Of a stretch of DNA of 5,746 bases, positions 1-5,746 are shown piece after piece (position 1 is the stretch's first letter; each line of letters opens with the position of its first letter). The stretch comes from Candidatus Hydrogenedentota bacterium (lineage in GTDB: Bacteria > Spirochaetota > Leptospiria > Turneriellales > J094): positions 1 through 5,746 of the forward strand of contig RFJE01000105.1 in the NCBI GenBank assembly GCA_003695005.1, given 5' to 3'. Below the pieces are notes generated by a model. It was not told the origin of the DNA, made no database searches, and was given only the letters and a program-made list of their open reading frames with translations. The translations under genes and the position numbers were made by a program.

Positions 1-22
1 TGCTCAAACAGTCCTCGGCGGA

Positions 23-55
23 GCCTGTTTAAGCTTCGCCAAACAGGCCTTTTTC
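23..55 (+). terminator. Rho-independent terminator-like hairpin of an upstream gene
   Basis: A perfect 8-bp inverted repeat, GCCTGTTT (23-30) and AAACAGGC (41-48), encloses a 10-nt loop. It is followed by CTTTTT (49-55) and then pyrimidines. The T-rich side lies only on the + strand, so it would end transcription coming from the left. The gene it serves lies outside the window; one reading frame ends with a TAA at 30-32, inside the hairpin, but nothing identifies that tail as coding. The left arm can also pair with neighbouring bases in competing ways (see findings). Confidence 0.6.
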
Positions 56-58
56 CCC

Positions 59-89
59 TTCACCAAGAATTGCTGGTATCCCATATAAT
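59..89 (+). promoter_or_regulatory. Possible sigma70-type promoter for the DHH phosphoesterase gene
   Basis: A perfect TATAAT lies at 84-89, 54 nt upstream of the preferred ATG at 143. The best -35-like match is TTCACC at 59-64, with a 19-bp spacer, which is longer than ideal. There is no extended -10 TG. The region from 81 to 100 is very AT-rich, so the hexamer could arise by chance. The position between an upstream terminator and the first codon of a + strand gene is what supports it. Confidence 0.3.
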
Positions 90-142
90 TTATATTTTTC
101 ACAAAGTTGACATACAGGCTCATAAGTAAAAAGTTACCGATT

Positions 143-1225
143 ATGTTATCGGATTTAAAAAGTATTTTAATCCCACCGGAAGAAGAAACCATTCGGATTT
201 CTCGCGAGCTTTCGGATACCTTATTAAGGAATTATACACCATCATCCCCTGCGATAGATAAAATTATCCGCCATATTGAAAACCATTCCCGATTTCTACT
301 AACGACCCATATCCATCCCGATTCTGATGGAGTTGGTGCAGCTGTTGGCTTATTGGCCTTGTTAGCTCATTTTCAAAAAGATGCCATTTTACTATTGGAC
401 GAAAAAATAGAATCTCGTTTAGAGCTTTTAATTTCGGGCTTACCGGTTGCGTATATGGATGATGATGTAGATAAAGAAATGCTAAAAGATAGACTCGCTA
501 TTATTTTAGATAGTTCCGATTTTAAGCGGAGTGGAAAAACAGCTGATCTCATTGAAGAACTTGGCTTACCTTGGATATCCATTGACCATCATATTGTAGA
601 AGAAGATGAGCATTATTGTGTGGACTCGTCTTATGCAGCAACGTGCGAAATGATCTGGGATTTATATCGTGCAATGAAGGTACCGATTAGCGAAACCGCT
701 CGGTTTGCGTTGTACTCGGGTCTTGTTACAGACTCGGGCAATTTTCGCTATCCGAAAACATCGTTACGAACTCATTTAGCAGGTGGAGATTTATTACCGG
801 AAACAGCGAATAGTGATAGTATCTATCGCTTACATTATGAGTTTTCGCCGATTGATAAACTAATTTATTTTAGGCGAATATTAAAAAAGGTTAAAATCAA
901 CAAAGAGTTAGGGTATGTACTTGGTTTTGTGACCCCCCGAACAAGCCATGGTCTAGATTTAGGAGACAGTGCAAATGATGGAATTGTAAATCAGTTATTA
1001 GCATACAAAGGGATTCGATTATCCGCCCTTATGACAAAAACCGATGATGGTTGTATGAAATGCTCGTTACGATCAATTGGCGATGTTGATGTAGCAGCCA
1101 TTGCCAAAGTATTTGGCGGGGGTGGTCATAAAAATGCTGCCGGCTTTAAAACAAATTTAAAGTACCGTAAAGCCAAGAAAAAACTTATCCAAGAGATTGA
1201 AAAAGTGTTAGTGAATCGTGCATAG
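143..1225 (+). CDS. DHH/DHHA1 family phosphoesterase, NrnA-like (nanoRNase / pAp phosphatase class)
   Basis: This is a predicted cytoplasmic Mn-dependent phosphoesterase. NrnA relatives degrade 2-5 nt RNA fragments or pApA, and many dephosphorylate pAp. Numbered from the ATG at 143 (360 residues), the DHH-domain motifs run in order: HIHPDSDGVGAA (56-67), ILDSSD (121-126), the name-giving DHH (148-150), and the D-S-G-N-F block (197-201). The C-terminal DHHA1 substrate-binding domain shows MKCSLRS (305-311), DVDVAAIAKVFGGGGHKNAAGF (about 314-335) with the GGGGH signature, and a basic tail. All expected metal ligands are present. The first motif reads PDSDGVGAA where PDGDAIGS is usual. About 30 extra residues precede the first motif compared with typical NrnA. 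A longer reading from TTG at 107 adds 12 residues; ATG was preferred because neither start has a clear ribosome binding site. The gene ends 13 nt from the convergent permease gene. The exact substrate (nanoRNA, pAp or cyclic-dinucleotide products) cannot be told from sequence. Confidence 0.93.
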   Translation: MLSDLKSILIPPEEETIRISRELSDTLLRNYTPSSPAIDKIIRHIENHSRFLLTTHIHPDSDGVGAAVGLLALLAHFQKDAILLLDEKIESRLELLISGLPVAYMDDDVDKEMLKDRLAIILDSSDFKRSGKTADLIEELGLPWISIDHHIVEEDEHYCVDSSYAATCEMIWDLYRAMKVPISETARFALYSGLVTDSGNFRYPKTSLRTHLAGGDLLPETANSDSIYRLHYEFSPIDKLIYFRRILKKVKINKELGYVLGFVTPRTSHGLDLGDSANDGIVNQLLAYKGIRLSALMTKTDDGCMKCSLRSIGDVDVAAIAKVFGGGGHKNAAGFKTNLKYRKAKKKLIQEIEKVLVNRA

Positions 1226-1238
1226 CCAGCCATTTGGA

Positions 1239-1262
1239 TTATCCGCTTTTGCGGATTAAGTT
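1239..1262 (+). terminator. Weak terminator-like hairpin after the DHH phosphoesterase gene
   Basis: ATCCGC (1241-1246) and GCGGAT (1251-1256) form a perfect 6-bp stem with a TTTT loop, starting 15 nt after the + strand stop. With one bulged T, the stem gains two more pairs (TT 1239-1240 with AA 1258-1259). The following TAAGTTT is only a poor U-tract. The hairpin lies inside the last codons of the convergent permease gene, so part of the symmetry may just be coding sequence. No better terminator is visible for either convergent transcript. Confidence 0.3.
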
Positions 1263-2600
1263 TAAAGGGTTTCTTCCGACTAGTAAGAAAGAGGGAAGCC
1301 AAGCACTCATTCCACATAAAAGGGAAATGGAAAAAAACCAGATGACTTTCGGGAAAGTTGACATTTCCTGTTTTGCTAGGTTTAGTAATCCTTTCCAAAA
1401 TTCACTATCTACATATTGGATACTAACAGGAAAAAATTTTTCAATGCTCGCATAAGACAGGTACGAATACAAAAATCCCCAAAGAGCACCTTCTAAAAAC
1501 AAAGTTCCCCATAAGTAAATCGTAGAAGAACCGCTCATTAAAAAGAGTCCATATTCATACTGGTGCCGCAGGGTTATACCAATAAATGCATTAGCGGTTA
1601 AAGTTGCTAACATAAACAACACTAAAAGAAGAGCAAAGTTTCCAATTAAGTCTAGCTTATCTAAAACGCGAATCATTGCATTGTAATTTTGTTTTTGTGG
1701 TGGATAGACTTTTAATCCAAGCTTTTGCAGTCTTCGTATTACCTTGGTTGCCAAACTAACAGAATTTACTCGCACAAAAATTTGGTCATACGAGTTTGCA
1801 GCTTTTTTCATATTATGTTTTATGTGATACTGGCGCACCCAAGATAAGGGTACACCAATAGCACTAATAAATTCCGATGGTAAATAGCCGGCAATGGGGG
1901 CTTCTTCCACCGAAAGACTTTCTGTTTCTGTTCTCATAATGGACTGTCCAATGTACAAAACAAGCTTTAAATCGGGGATTTCTTTTAAGTTTACAACAGG
2001 CAGTCCATTGACCATGGCATAAGAAGTTACAAGTTGTGCATATGCTTCGGGGATAAACACAGGTAAATTTTGCGGATTTGGTTTTCGAACAGCTGCTTTG
2101 TATTTCTTATTTACATAACGCAATAAGATATCTTCGCTTACGCCTTGCAGCATAATATCAAAACGAAAGCCTGTTCCCATTTTTCCTAAAAGGGGATGTT
2201 TTAAAGATGCGGATGCTGGCTTTTGCAAAATTTGTGTTTTGTAAATTCGAGTAACTTCTGGCCACCTTTGAATTTGGCGGATCGTAGCTGCGGATATTCC
2301 AAAGGCAACATCTTGGTTTTTGGAAAATAAATTGAGTAAGCTTGGAGTTTGTTTTACTTTATTGCTAGTTGCTTTAATCCAAGTCGCAGGAATTTTTTGC
2401 TTCATCTGGTTTTTTAAAAGTGATTTTACAGGCTTTATCAGTAAACTTCCGGCAATAAGTACGGTTAATGCAAAGGGGATACCAATGGTGGAAAAGAGAA
2501 CCCGCCAAAAATGAGATTTTAAGATGAGGAAAAATAAAATCGTTTTGCGCCAAAACAAAAGCAAGAAAGATGCAATTTGCGATAAAAAAGCTGATTTCAT
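1239..2600 (-). CDS. ABC transporter permease, MacB/LolC/FtsX family (type VII)
   Basis: This is an inner-membrane subunit of a mechanotransmission-type ABC complex. Such complexes pass ATPase motion to an extracytoplasmic domain instead of moving a substrate through a pore. The 453-residue protein has the family's 4-helix layout: TM1 about 34-55, a large extracytoplasmic domain about 56-315, then TM2 about 318-341, TM3 about 360-383 and TM4 about 418-441. After TM2 the segment LRHQYEYGLFLMSGSS (344-359) matches the FtsX-domain coupling helix that contacts the ATPase, and F-L-E-G-A-L-W-G (368-375) fits the conserved start of TM3. The end, NPLNLIRK (444-451), resembles the MacB/LolC C-terminus. 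A further hydrophobic stretch at 10-27 is broken by Arg-Lys and is probably a membrane-associated helix. The external domain (about 260 residues) is larger than in FtsX (whole protein about 300 residues), so LolC/MacB-like is the better comparison. The start codon overlaps the ATPase stop by 4 nt. Substrate or partner is unknown. Confidence 0.88.
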   Translation of the reverse strand: MKSAFLSQIASFLLLFWRKTILFFLILKSHFWRVLFSTIGIPFALTVLIAGSLLIKPVKSLLKNQMKQKIPATWIKATSNKVKQTPSLLNLFSKNQDVAFGISAATIRQIQRWPEVTRIYKTQILQKPASASLKHPLLGKMGTGFRFDIMLQGVSEDILLRYVNKKYKAAVRKPNPQNLPVFIPEAYAQLVTSYAMVNGLPVVNLKEIPDLKLVLYIGQSIMRTETESLSVEEAPIAGYLPSEFISAIGVPLSWVRQYHIKHNMKKAANSYDQIFVRVNSVSLATKVIRRLQKLGLKVYPPQKQNYNAMIRVLDKLDLIGNFALLLVLFMLATLTANAFIGITLRHQYEYGLFLMSGSSTIYLWGTLFLEGALWGFLYSYLSYASIEKFFPVSIQYVDSEFWKGLLNLAKQEMSTFPKVIWFFSISLLCGMSAWLPSFLLVGRNPLNLIRKSG

Positions 2601-3274
2601 TTTCTTTTTTTCCGAATTTTAACACCTTGGTCAGTAAACTCAATAATTTTCTTTGCATGTTTCATAACTTCTTTTGAATGTGTAACAGAGATAATCGTCA
2701 ACCCTAATGTTTTTTGCAAAGTTTGAATATGCGATAAAATTTCTTTTTCGGTATGTAAGTCTAAATTTCCCGTTGGCTCATCGAGAAGTAAAAGCTTTGG
2801 TTTTAAAAGCACAGCTCTTGCAAGTGCTGTACGCTGTGCTTCCCCGCCTGAAATGGTTCTTACTTTTTTATTCGCAATGTGTTCAATGGAAAACATTTTT
2901 AGTAACTCATCGAGATGGTTTTTAATCTGTTGTTTGCTAAAAAAAGCAGGGAGAAAAATATTTCTTTTTACTGTCCAATATGGAATTAAACGAAAATCTT
3001 GGTATAAGAAGCCAACATTTTGGTTTCGATAGTGATTGCGATAAAAAATGCTTTTTTGGTATAAGCTTGTTTGTTGAAAATACAGTTTTCCTTTTGTTGG
3101 TTTTTGCATGCCAGCTAAAATATAAAGAAGAGTACTTTTTCCATAACCAGACGGACCAACAATGGCCACCCATTCTCCTTGGTAGATTTGAAAATTTAGA
3201 TCCAAGAACAAAGTACGCTTTCCAAATTTCATCGATAAATGAGAAGCTTCTAAAAGAATGGAGTTAGAGGTCAT
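2597..3274 (-). CDS. ABC transporter ATP-binding protein, LolD/MacB/FtsE type
   Basis: This cytoplasmic ATPase powers the permease encoded directly downstream. In the 225-residue protein the Walker A loop is GPSGYGKST (40-48), the Q-loop glutamine is Q92 in FLYQDFRLIP (89-98), the signature is ISGGEAQR (141-148), Walker B is LLLLDEP (161-167) followed by the D-loop T-G-N-L-D (168-172), and the switch histidine is H199 in SVTHS. The Q-loop surroundings and the DEPTGNLD string are typical of the LolD/MacB/FtsE group, which pairs with FtsX-fold permeases. Y44 in Walker A replaces the usual small residue, but the catalytic K46 is intact. The start chosen is ATG 3274. An in-frame reading from 3376 would add 34 residues of no family likeness and overlap the response regulator gene by over 100 nt. 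With ATG 3274 the overlap is 11 nt, and GGGGG (3286-3290) lies 11 nt upstream as a weak ribosome binding site. The C-terminus is highly basic (KIRKKRK). Confidence 0.92.
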   Translation of the reverse strand: MTSNSILLEASHLSMKFGKRTLFLDLNFQIYQGEWVAIVGPSGYGKSTLLYILAGMQKPTKGKLYFQQTSLYQKSIFYRNHYRNQNVGFLYQDFRLIPYWTVKRNIFLPAFFSKQQIKNHLDELLKMFSIEHIANKKVRTISGGEAQRTALARAVLLKPKLLLLDEPTGNLDLHTEKEILSHIQTLQKTLGLTIISVTHSKEVMKHAKKIIEFTDQGVKIRKKRK

Positions 3275-4301
3275 CGTGATATTTACCCCCAAGTTCAAAA
3301 ATAGAAATATTTTTAGATGGTGTATTGTGCATGGTATTGTAAAGACAAATAATTTCTGTTTTTTTATTCCGCTCAATATTAAAAATAATATGGCTTAATT
3401 GCTCTCGCAGTAAAAAAAGACCGCGTCCATGAGTATCGGTTAAACCTTCGGGCAATCCCATTGGATTGTTTATGGACAGATGTCTTTTTAGCCTGTATAA
3501 AATTTCACTTTTGCGTAAAGTACCATTAGGATCAATGGTCGTAAAAATGACCCATTCATCGTAGTAGCCATATTGCATTGTAAAGTAGTCTTCAGGATCG
3601 AGTGTAATGTTAGTGGCGGGAATGAGTTTATCTTCGTTTTTTACTTGCTGCTGGTATTTGTAACTTCCATCTTCATCGCGAGGAGCTCGTATCATGGCAT
3701 TTGTCATCAGTTCGTCTAAAACAAGCTTGCTGATCGAAATAGGAACATTTAATTTTTCCTTCATGAGTTCGCTAACGTGTTCTGTCCAATAAATGCGATC
3801 TTCCGTAGAACGAATTTGTACACTATATAGTTCCCTATTTTGTGGCCATGGAGAACGACGTAGCTCTGTTGGATAGTAAATACGAAGAGAAGGGAAATAT
3901 TTATCTACACCAAAAATATTGCCTGTTAAATGTTTTTCCAACATGACCATTACATCATGTAAGCTCATGTGTGTATTTTTACTAATAACCTGATCAATTC
4001 CAAACTTTTGTATGTAATCAATATACTCATTAATTTCATATGAAGTAATTAAAGCTGTTTTTATTTTCGGGTATCGATTCTTTATATCCTGAATAAGGTC
4101 TAATCCATTTCCGTCGGGTAAATGCACATCCGAAATAACAAAGTCAAATGGTCGGTTTTCTTGTAAGGCATTTTCAAATACAGATATGGCAGTGCGGTAA
4201 GACGGCACACCAACAACTTCAAACTTCGTTCGGAGGAAATCTTTAAAGGCTAATAAAATGGATTCTACATCTTCGACGATAAGAATCCTTTTTAAGTCCA
4301 T
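3264..4301 (-). CDS. Response regulator with receiver plus HATPase_c_2 (RsbW/SpoIIAB-like) output domain
   Basis: This 345-residue soluble protein starts with a CheY-like receiver (about 4-125). Its acidic pair is E10-D11, the phosphoacceptor is D58 in VISDVHLPDGNG, the switch residue is T86 and the conserved lysine is K108, so it looks fully phosphorylatable. A linker (about 126-160) leads to a GHKL ATPase-like domain (about 160-325). Its N-box is LDELMTNAMIRA (195-206) with E197 and N201, its degenerate G1 region is TTIDPNG (254-260), and its G2 box is HGRGLFLLREQLSHI (291-305). The HGRGL string and what follows resemble anti-sigma-factor kinases (RsbW, SpoIIAB) more than sensor kinases. 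There is no DNA-binding domain and no DHp dimerisation helix. Its likely role (inference) is a phosphorylation-controlled switch on a partner protein such as a STAS anti-anti-sigma factor. It starts 6 nt after the kinase stop with no clear ribosome binding site, so it is probably translationally coupled to its cognate kinase. Confidence 0.88.
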   Translation of the reverse strand: MDLKRILIVEDVESILLAFKDFLRTKFEVVGVPSYRTAISVFENALQENRPFDFVISDVHLPDGNGLDLIQDIKNRYPKIKTALITSYEINEYIDYIQKFGIDQVISKNTHMSLHDVMVMLEKHLTGNIFGVDKYFPSLRIYYPTELRRSPWPQNRELYSVQIRSTEDRIYWTEHVSELMKEKLNVPISISKLVLDELMTNAMIRAPRDEDGSYKYQQQVKNEDKLIPATNITLDPEDYFTMQYGYYDEWVIFTTIDPNGTLRKSEILYRLKRHLSINNPMGLPEGLTDTHGRGLFLLREQLSHIIFNIERNKKTEIICLYNTMHNTPSKNISIFELGGKYHDDL

Positions 4302-4307
4302 AAGCCA

Positions 4308-5396
4308 TTACTGTAAAGGGAATTTCATCGAAAAGCAAATTCCATTTTCTTTATTTTTTGCTTCAATCGAAGCTCGATGCTCTTTCATAATCCTATTGAC
4401 AATAAAAAGGCCAAGTCCACTGCCCGAATTCGATTTTCTCTTTGAGAAAAATGGCTCAAAAATATGTGGCAAAAGGTGAGGCGCGATGCCACCTGCATTA
4501 TCACAAAGTTGAATTTGTAAATATGGTTTTTTGTCTTTTAAATAAGGGTCAGTAGCAGAAATTATTTCCGCATGGACTGTTATGGTTAAAGGTTCTGTAT
4601 GATTTGTTTTTTCTTCGTAAGCTTTTACAGAATTGATAAATAAATTTTGGAACACTTGCATGAGTTTAGCAGGATTACCATGAATTGTTTGCGTAACTTC
4701 GTCAGGCCACTCTACTTTAAGTTTATATTCATCTGCAAAATGCATTTTATTCCATGTTTGCCAAATAATGTCTTTTATATTTACCGGAGATAACTCATAA
4801 GAAATTTTTTGTGTATATAACCGAATATCGGCTACAATATCGGATGCTCGTCTTAAATCTTGCTCTAATAGTTTACATTTTTCTAAAATAGGAGGAGGGA
4901 GTTCAGCTTGTCTTTGTTTTAGGTTTTGTAAAGTTAGTCCCATACCTGTAAGAGGATTAATTAACTCATGAGCAACCGACTGGATGATTGTCCCGAGTGC
5001 AATAAGCTTTTCTTGGCGATACCTTTCTTTTTCAAGTTCGAGTTCTTCTGAAATATCTTGTAAAATATCGAGCACCATAAATTCATTATCAACCTGAATA
5101 ATTTTATGAATAATTTTATAAGGGAATGTGGTCTGTTGGAAGGTCGTACCGCGGGATACCCGCCGAAATTTTGCTTTATGGAGTTTTGCTAAATTTTTTT
5201 GCTTAATAACACAAAACGGACAGGGAAGTGGCCTAGAAAAAATTTTTTGGTAACAAAGATTTCCTTCCTGAATACCTAGCTCGTTTTTGCTTTTACTATT
5301 AGCAAATACAATTTTATACTCAGGATTTACTACATAAAGGGGCTCTTCAATTTCATTTAAAATGATAGTGGAAAGTTGTATTGGTAGGCCTTCCAT
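4308..5396 (-). CDS. Soluble PAS-domain sensor histidine kinase with cysteine cluster
   Basis: This 362-residue cytoplasmic sensor kinase has no transmembrane segment or signal peptide. An N-terminal PAS domain (about 7-115) carries the cluster C48-Y, then P58-C59-P-F-C62, a pattern seen in a subset of bacterial PAS sensors and able to hold a metal or respond to redox state. A short coiled helix (about 115-135) leads to the HisKA dimerisation domain with the H-box VAHELINPLTG (141-151), phosphoacceptor H143. The ATPase domain follows: N-box QVFQNLFINSVKA (247-259), G1 DNAGGI (299-304), F-box IFEPFFSKR (312-320), and G2 GSGLGLFIV (325-333). All catalytic elements are intact, although N251/N255 sit in a slightly unusual INSVKA context. 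The partner is almost certainly the response regulator encoded 6 nt downstream. The ATG lies in the loop of a perfect 9-bp hairpin, which suggests translational control. The signal sensed is unknown. Confidence 0.92.
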   Translation of the reverse strand: MEGLPIQLSTIILNEIEEPLYVVNPEYKIVFANSKSKNELGIQEGNLCYQKIFSRPLPCPFCVIKQKNLAKLHKAKFRRVSRGTTFQQTTFPYKIIHKIIQVDNEFMVLDILQDISEELELEKERYRQEKLIALGTIIQSVAHELINPLTGMGLTLQNLKQRQAELPPPILEKCKLLEQDLRRASDIVADIRLYTQKISYELSPVNIKDIIWQTWNKMHFADEYKLKVEWPDEVTQTIHGNPAKLMQVFQNLFINSVKAYEEKTNHTEPLTITVHAEIISATDPYLKDKKPYLQIQLCDNAGGIAPHLLPHIFEPFFSKRKSNSGSGLGLFIVNRIMKEHRASIEAKNKENGICFSMKFPLQ

Positions 5397-5406
5397 GAAG
5401 GCCTAC
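5384..5406 (-). promoter_or_regulatory. Perfect 9-bp hairpin enclosing the histidine kinase start codon
   Basis: On the - strand mRNA, GUAGGCCUU and AAGGCCUAC form a perfect 9-bp stem with a 5-nt loop, CAUGG, that contains the kinase AUG. The only purine-rich ribosome-binding candidate, AGUAGG, lies in or next to the upstream arm, so folding would hide it while leaving the AUG in the loop. Neither strand has a T-tract after it, so it is not an ordinary terminator. A ribosome ending the upstream gene (stop 5411-5413) would come very near this stem and could open it. The regulatory role is inferred from position and symmetry only. Confidence 0.45.
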
Positions 5407-5410
5407 TTGC

Positions 5411-5734
5411 TTAATAGTCCAAGGAACGTTTTAGTCGTTCCACAGCAACGAGATCTTTATTGCTTCCGTAACGCTTTGCATACTCTACTACATAGCGGAA
5501 CAGGCGCTCAAAATAAGTCAGGTGCTTTACATAAAAATCTCGCTTAAAATTAATGCGAGTTGGGGAAGAAAGCGTATTTTCCATATTTCCTAATAAAACT
5601 CGATACGGCTCTTCTGTATTAAAGCGAGTTTGGATTTCAATATCGGAAGTATCTTCTGTGGTTGGAGTTTTGTCCATGACTACACTATCATATCTCGTTT
5701 TAAATTTAAAGTTGTCTTCAATAACTCGGCTCAT
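5411..5734 (-). CDS. Small soluble protein of unknown function, first visible gene of the operon; 5' end uncertain
   Basis: I do not recognise this 107-residue protein. It has no membrane segment, signal peptide, cysteine or tryptophan. The N-terminal half (about 20-45) is acidic and Thr-rich and probably flexible. The C-terminal part (about 64-105) is rich in aromatic and basic residues (FYVKHLTYFERLF, then YVVEYAKRYG) and looks like two or three amphipathic helices, perhaps a binding surface. ATG 5734 is the first candidate start, with AAGG only 2 nt before it. No in-frame stop is seen between it and the window edge, so the gene may start outside and be partial here. Its stop is 14 nt before the kinase ATG on the same strand, which suggests cotranscription. 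A role in the same signalling pathway is only a guess from this proximity. Confidence 0.65.
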   Translation of the reverse strand: MSRVIEDNFKFKTRYDSVVMDKTPTTEDTSDIEIQTRFNTEEPYRVLLGNMENTLSSPTRINFKRDFYVKHLTYFERLFRYVVEYAKRYGSNKDLVAVERLKRSLDY

Positions 5735-5746
5735 AACCTTAGTTAA

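Noticed and set aside
107..112. Perfect TTGACA hexamer, possible -35 box
   Set aside because: No acceptable -10 hexamer lies 16-18 bp downstream (130-135 reads AAAGTT). It also coincides with the alternative TTG start, so it was not called as a promoter.
1..129. Open + strand frames running from the left edge (to a stop at 127-129 in frame 1)
   Set aside because: They run through the terminator-like hairpin and T-tract and show no recognisable protein pattern, so they are not called as a gene tail.
4..192. 62-residue reading frame on the - strand over the left intergenic region and the DHH gene start
   Set aside because: It overlaps the terminator, the promoter candidate and the first codons of a well-supported gene, and shows no domain; read as chance.
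3275..3376. 34-residue N-terminal extension of the ABC ATPase
   Set aside because: The extension would lie wholly inside the response regulator gene and has no ABC family likeness; the domain begins normally after ATG 3274, which makes a usual short operon overlap.
4307..4309. Alternative ATG overlapping the kinase stop (TAATG) as the response regulator start
   Set aside because: It is 8 nt upstream of ATG 4301 and in a different frame, so it cannot start the receiver domain.
5362..5547. 61-residue + strand reading frame across the kinase start and the small upstream gene
   Set aside because: It lies antisense to two supported genes, has no ribosome binding site or domain, and its openness follows from the opposite-strand genes.

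Overview
This is a gene-dense, AT-rich bacterial window. Nearly all of it is coding, and no mobile element, CRISPR array, rRNA or tRNA is visible. One gene is read on the + strand and five on the - strand, and the two sets converge near position 1230. The lineage cannot be fixed from sequence alone. The low GC, the response regulator fused to an RsbW/SpoIIAB-like ATPase domain and the tightly packed signalling operon would fit a spirochaete such as a Leptospira relative, but that is a weak inference.

Left part (1-1225, +): a short intergenic stretch holds a rho-independent terminator-like hairpin for an upstream gene outside the window, then an AT-rich region with a perfect TATAAT. Next comes a complete DHH/DHHA1 phosphoesterase of the NrnA type (nanoRNase / pAp phosphatase class), with all its metal-binding motifs visible.

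Right part (5734 down to 1239, -): five genes lie head to tail and look like one operon. In transcription order they are: an unrecognised 107-residue soluble protein whose 5' end may lie outside the window; a soluble PAS histidine kinase with a CxxC-type cysteine cluster; a response regulator whose output domain is a GHKL/HATPase_c_2 (anti-sigma-factor-kinase-like) domain rather than a DNA-binding domain; a LolD/MacB/FtsE-type ABC ATPase; and a MacB/LolC/FtsX-type permease. Gene junctions are 14 nt, 6 nt, an 11-nt overlap and a 4-nt ATGA overlap, so translational coupling is likely throughout.

Working model (inference): the cytoplasmic PAS kinase senses an intracellular signal, possibly redox, metal or a bound cofactor. 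It phosphorylates the receiver, which switches the attached ATPase domain, perhaps acting on a STAS anti-anti-sigma factor or another partner protein. The same transcript supplies a mechanotransmission-type (type VII) ABC complex of the envelope. The most notable features are the kinase plus receiver-ATPase pair joined to the ABC pair, a 9-bp perfect hairpin that places the kinase AUG in its loop, and an A7 run just before the ATPase/permease overlap.
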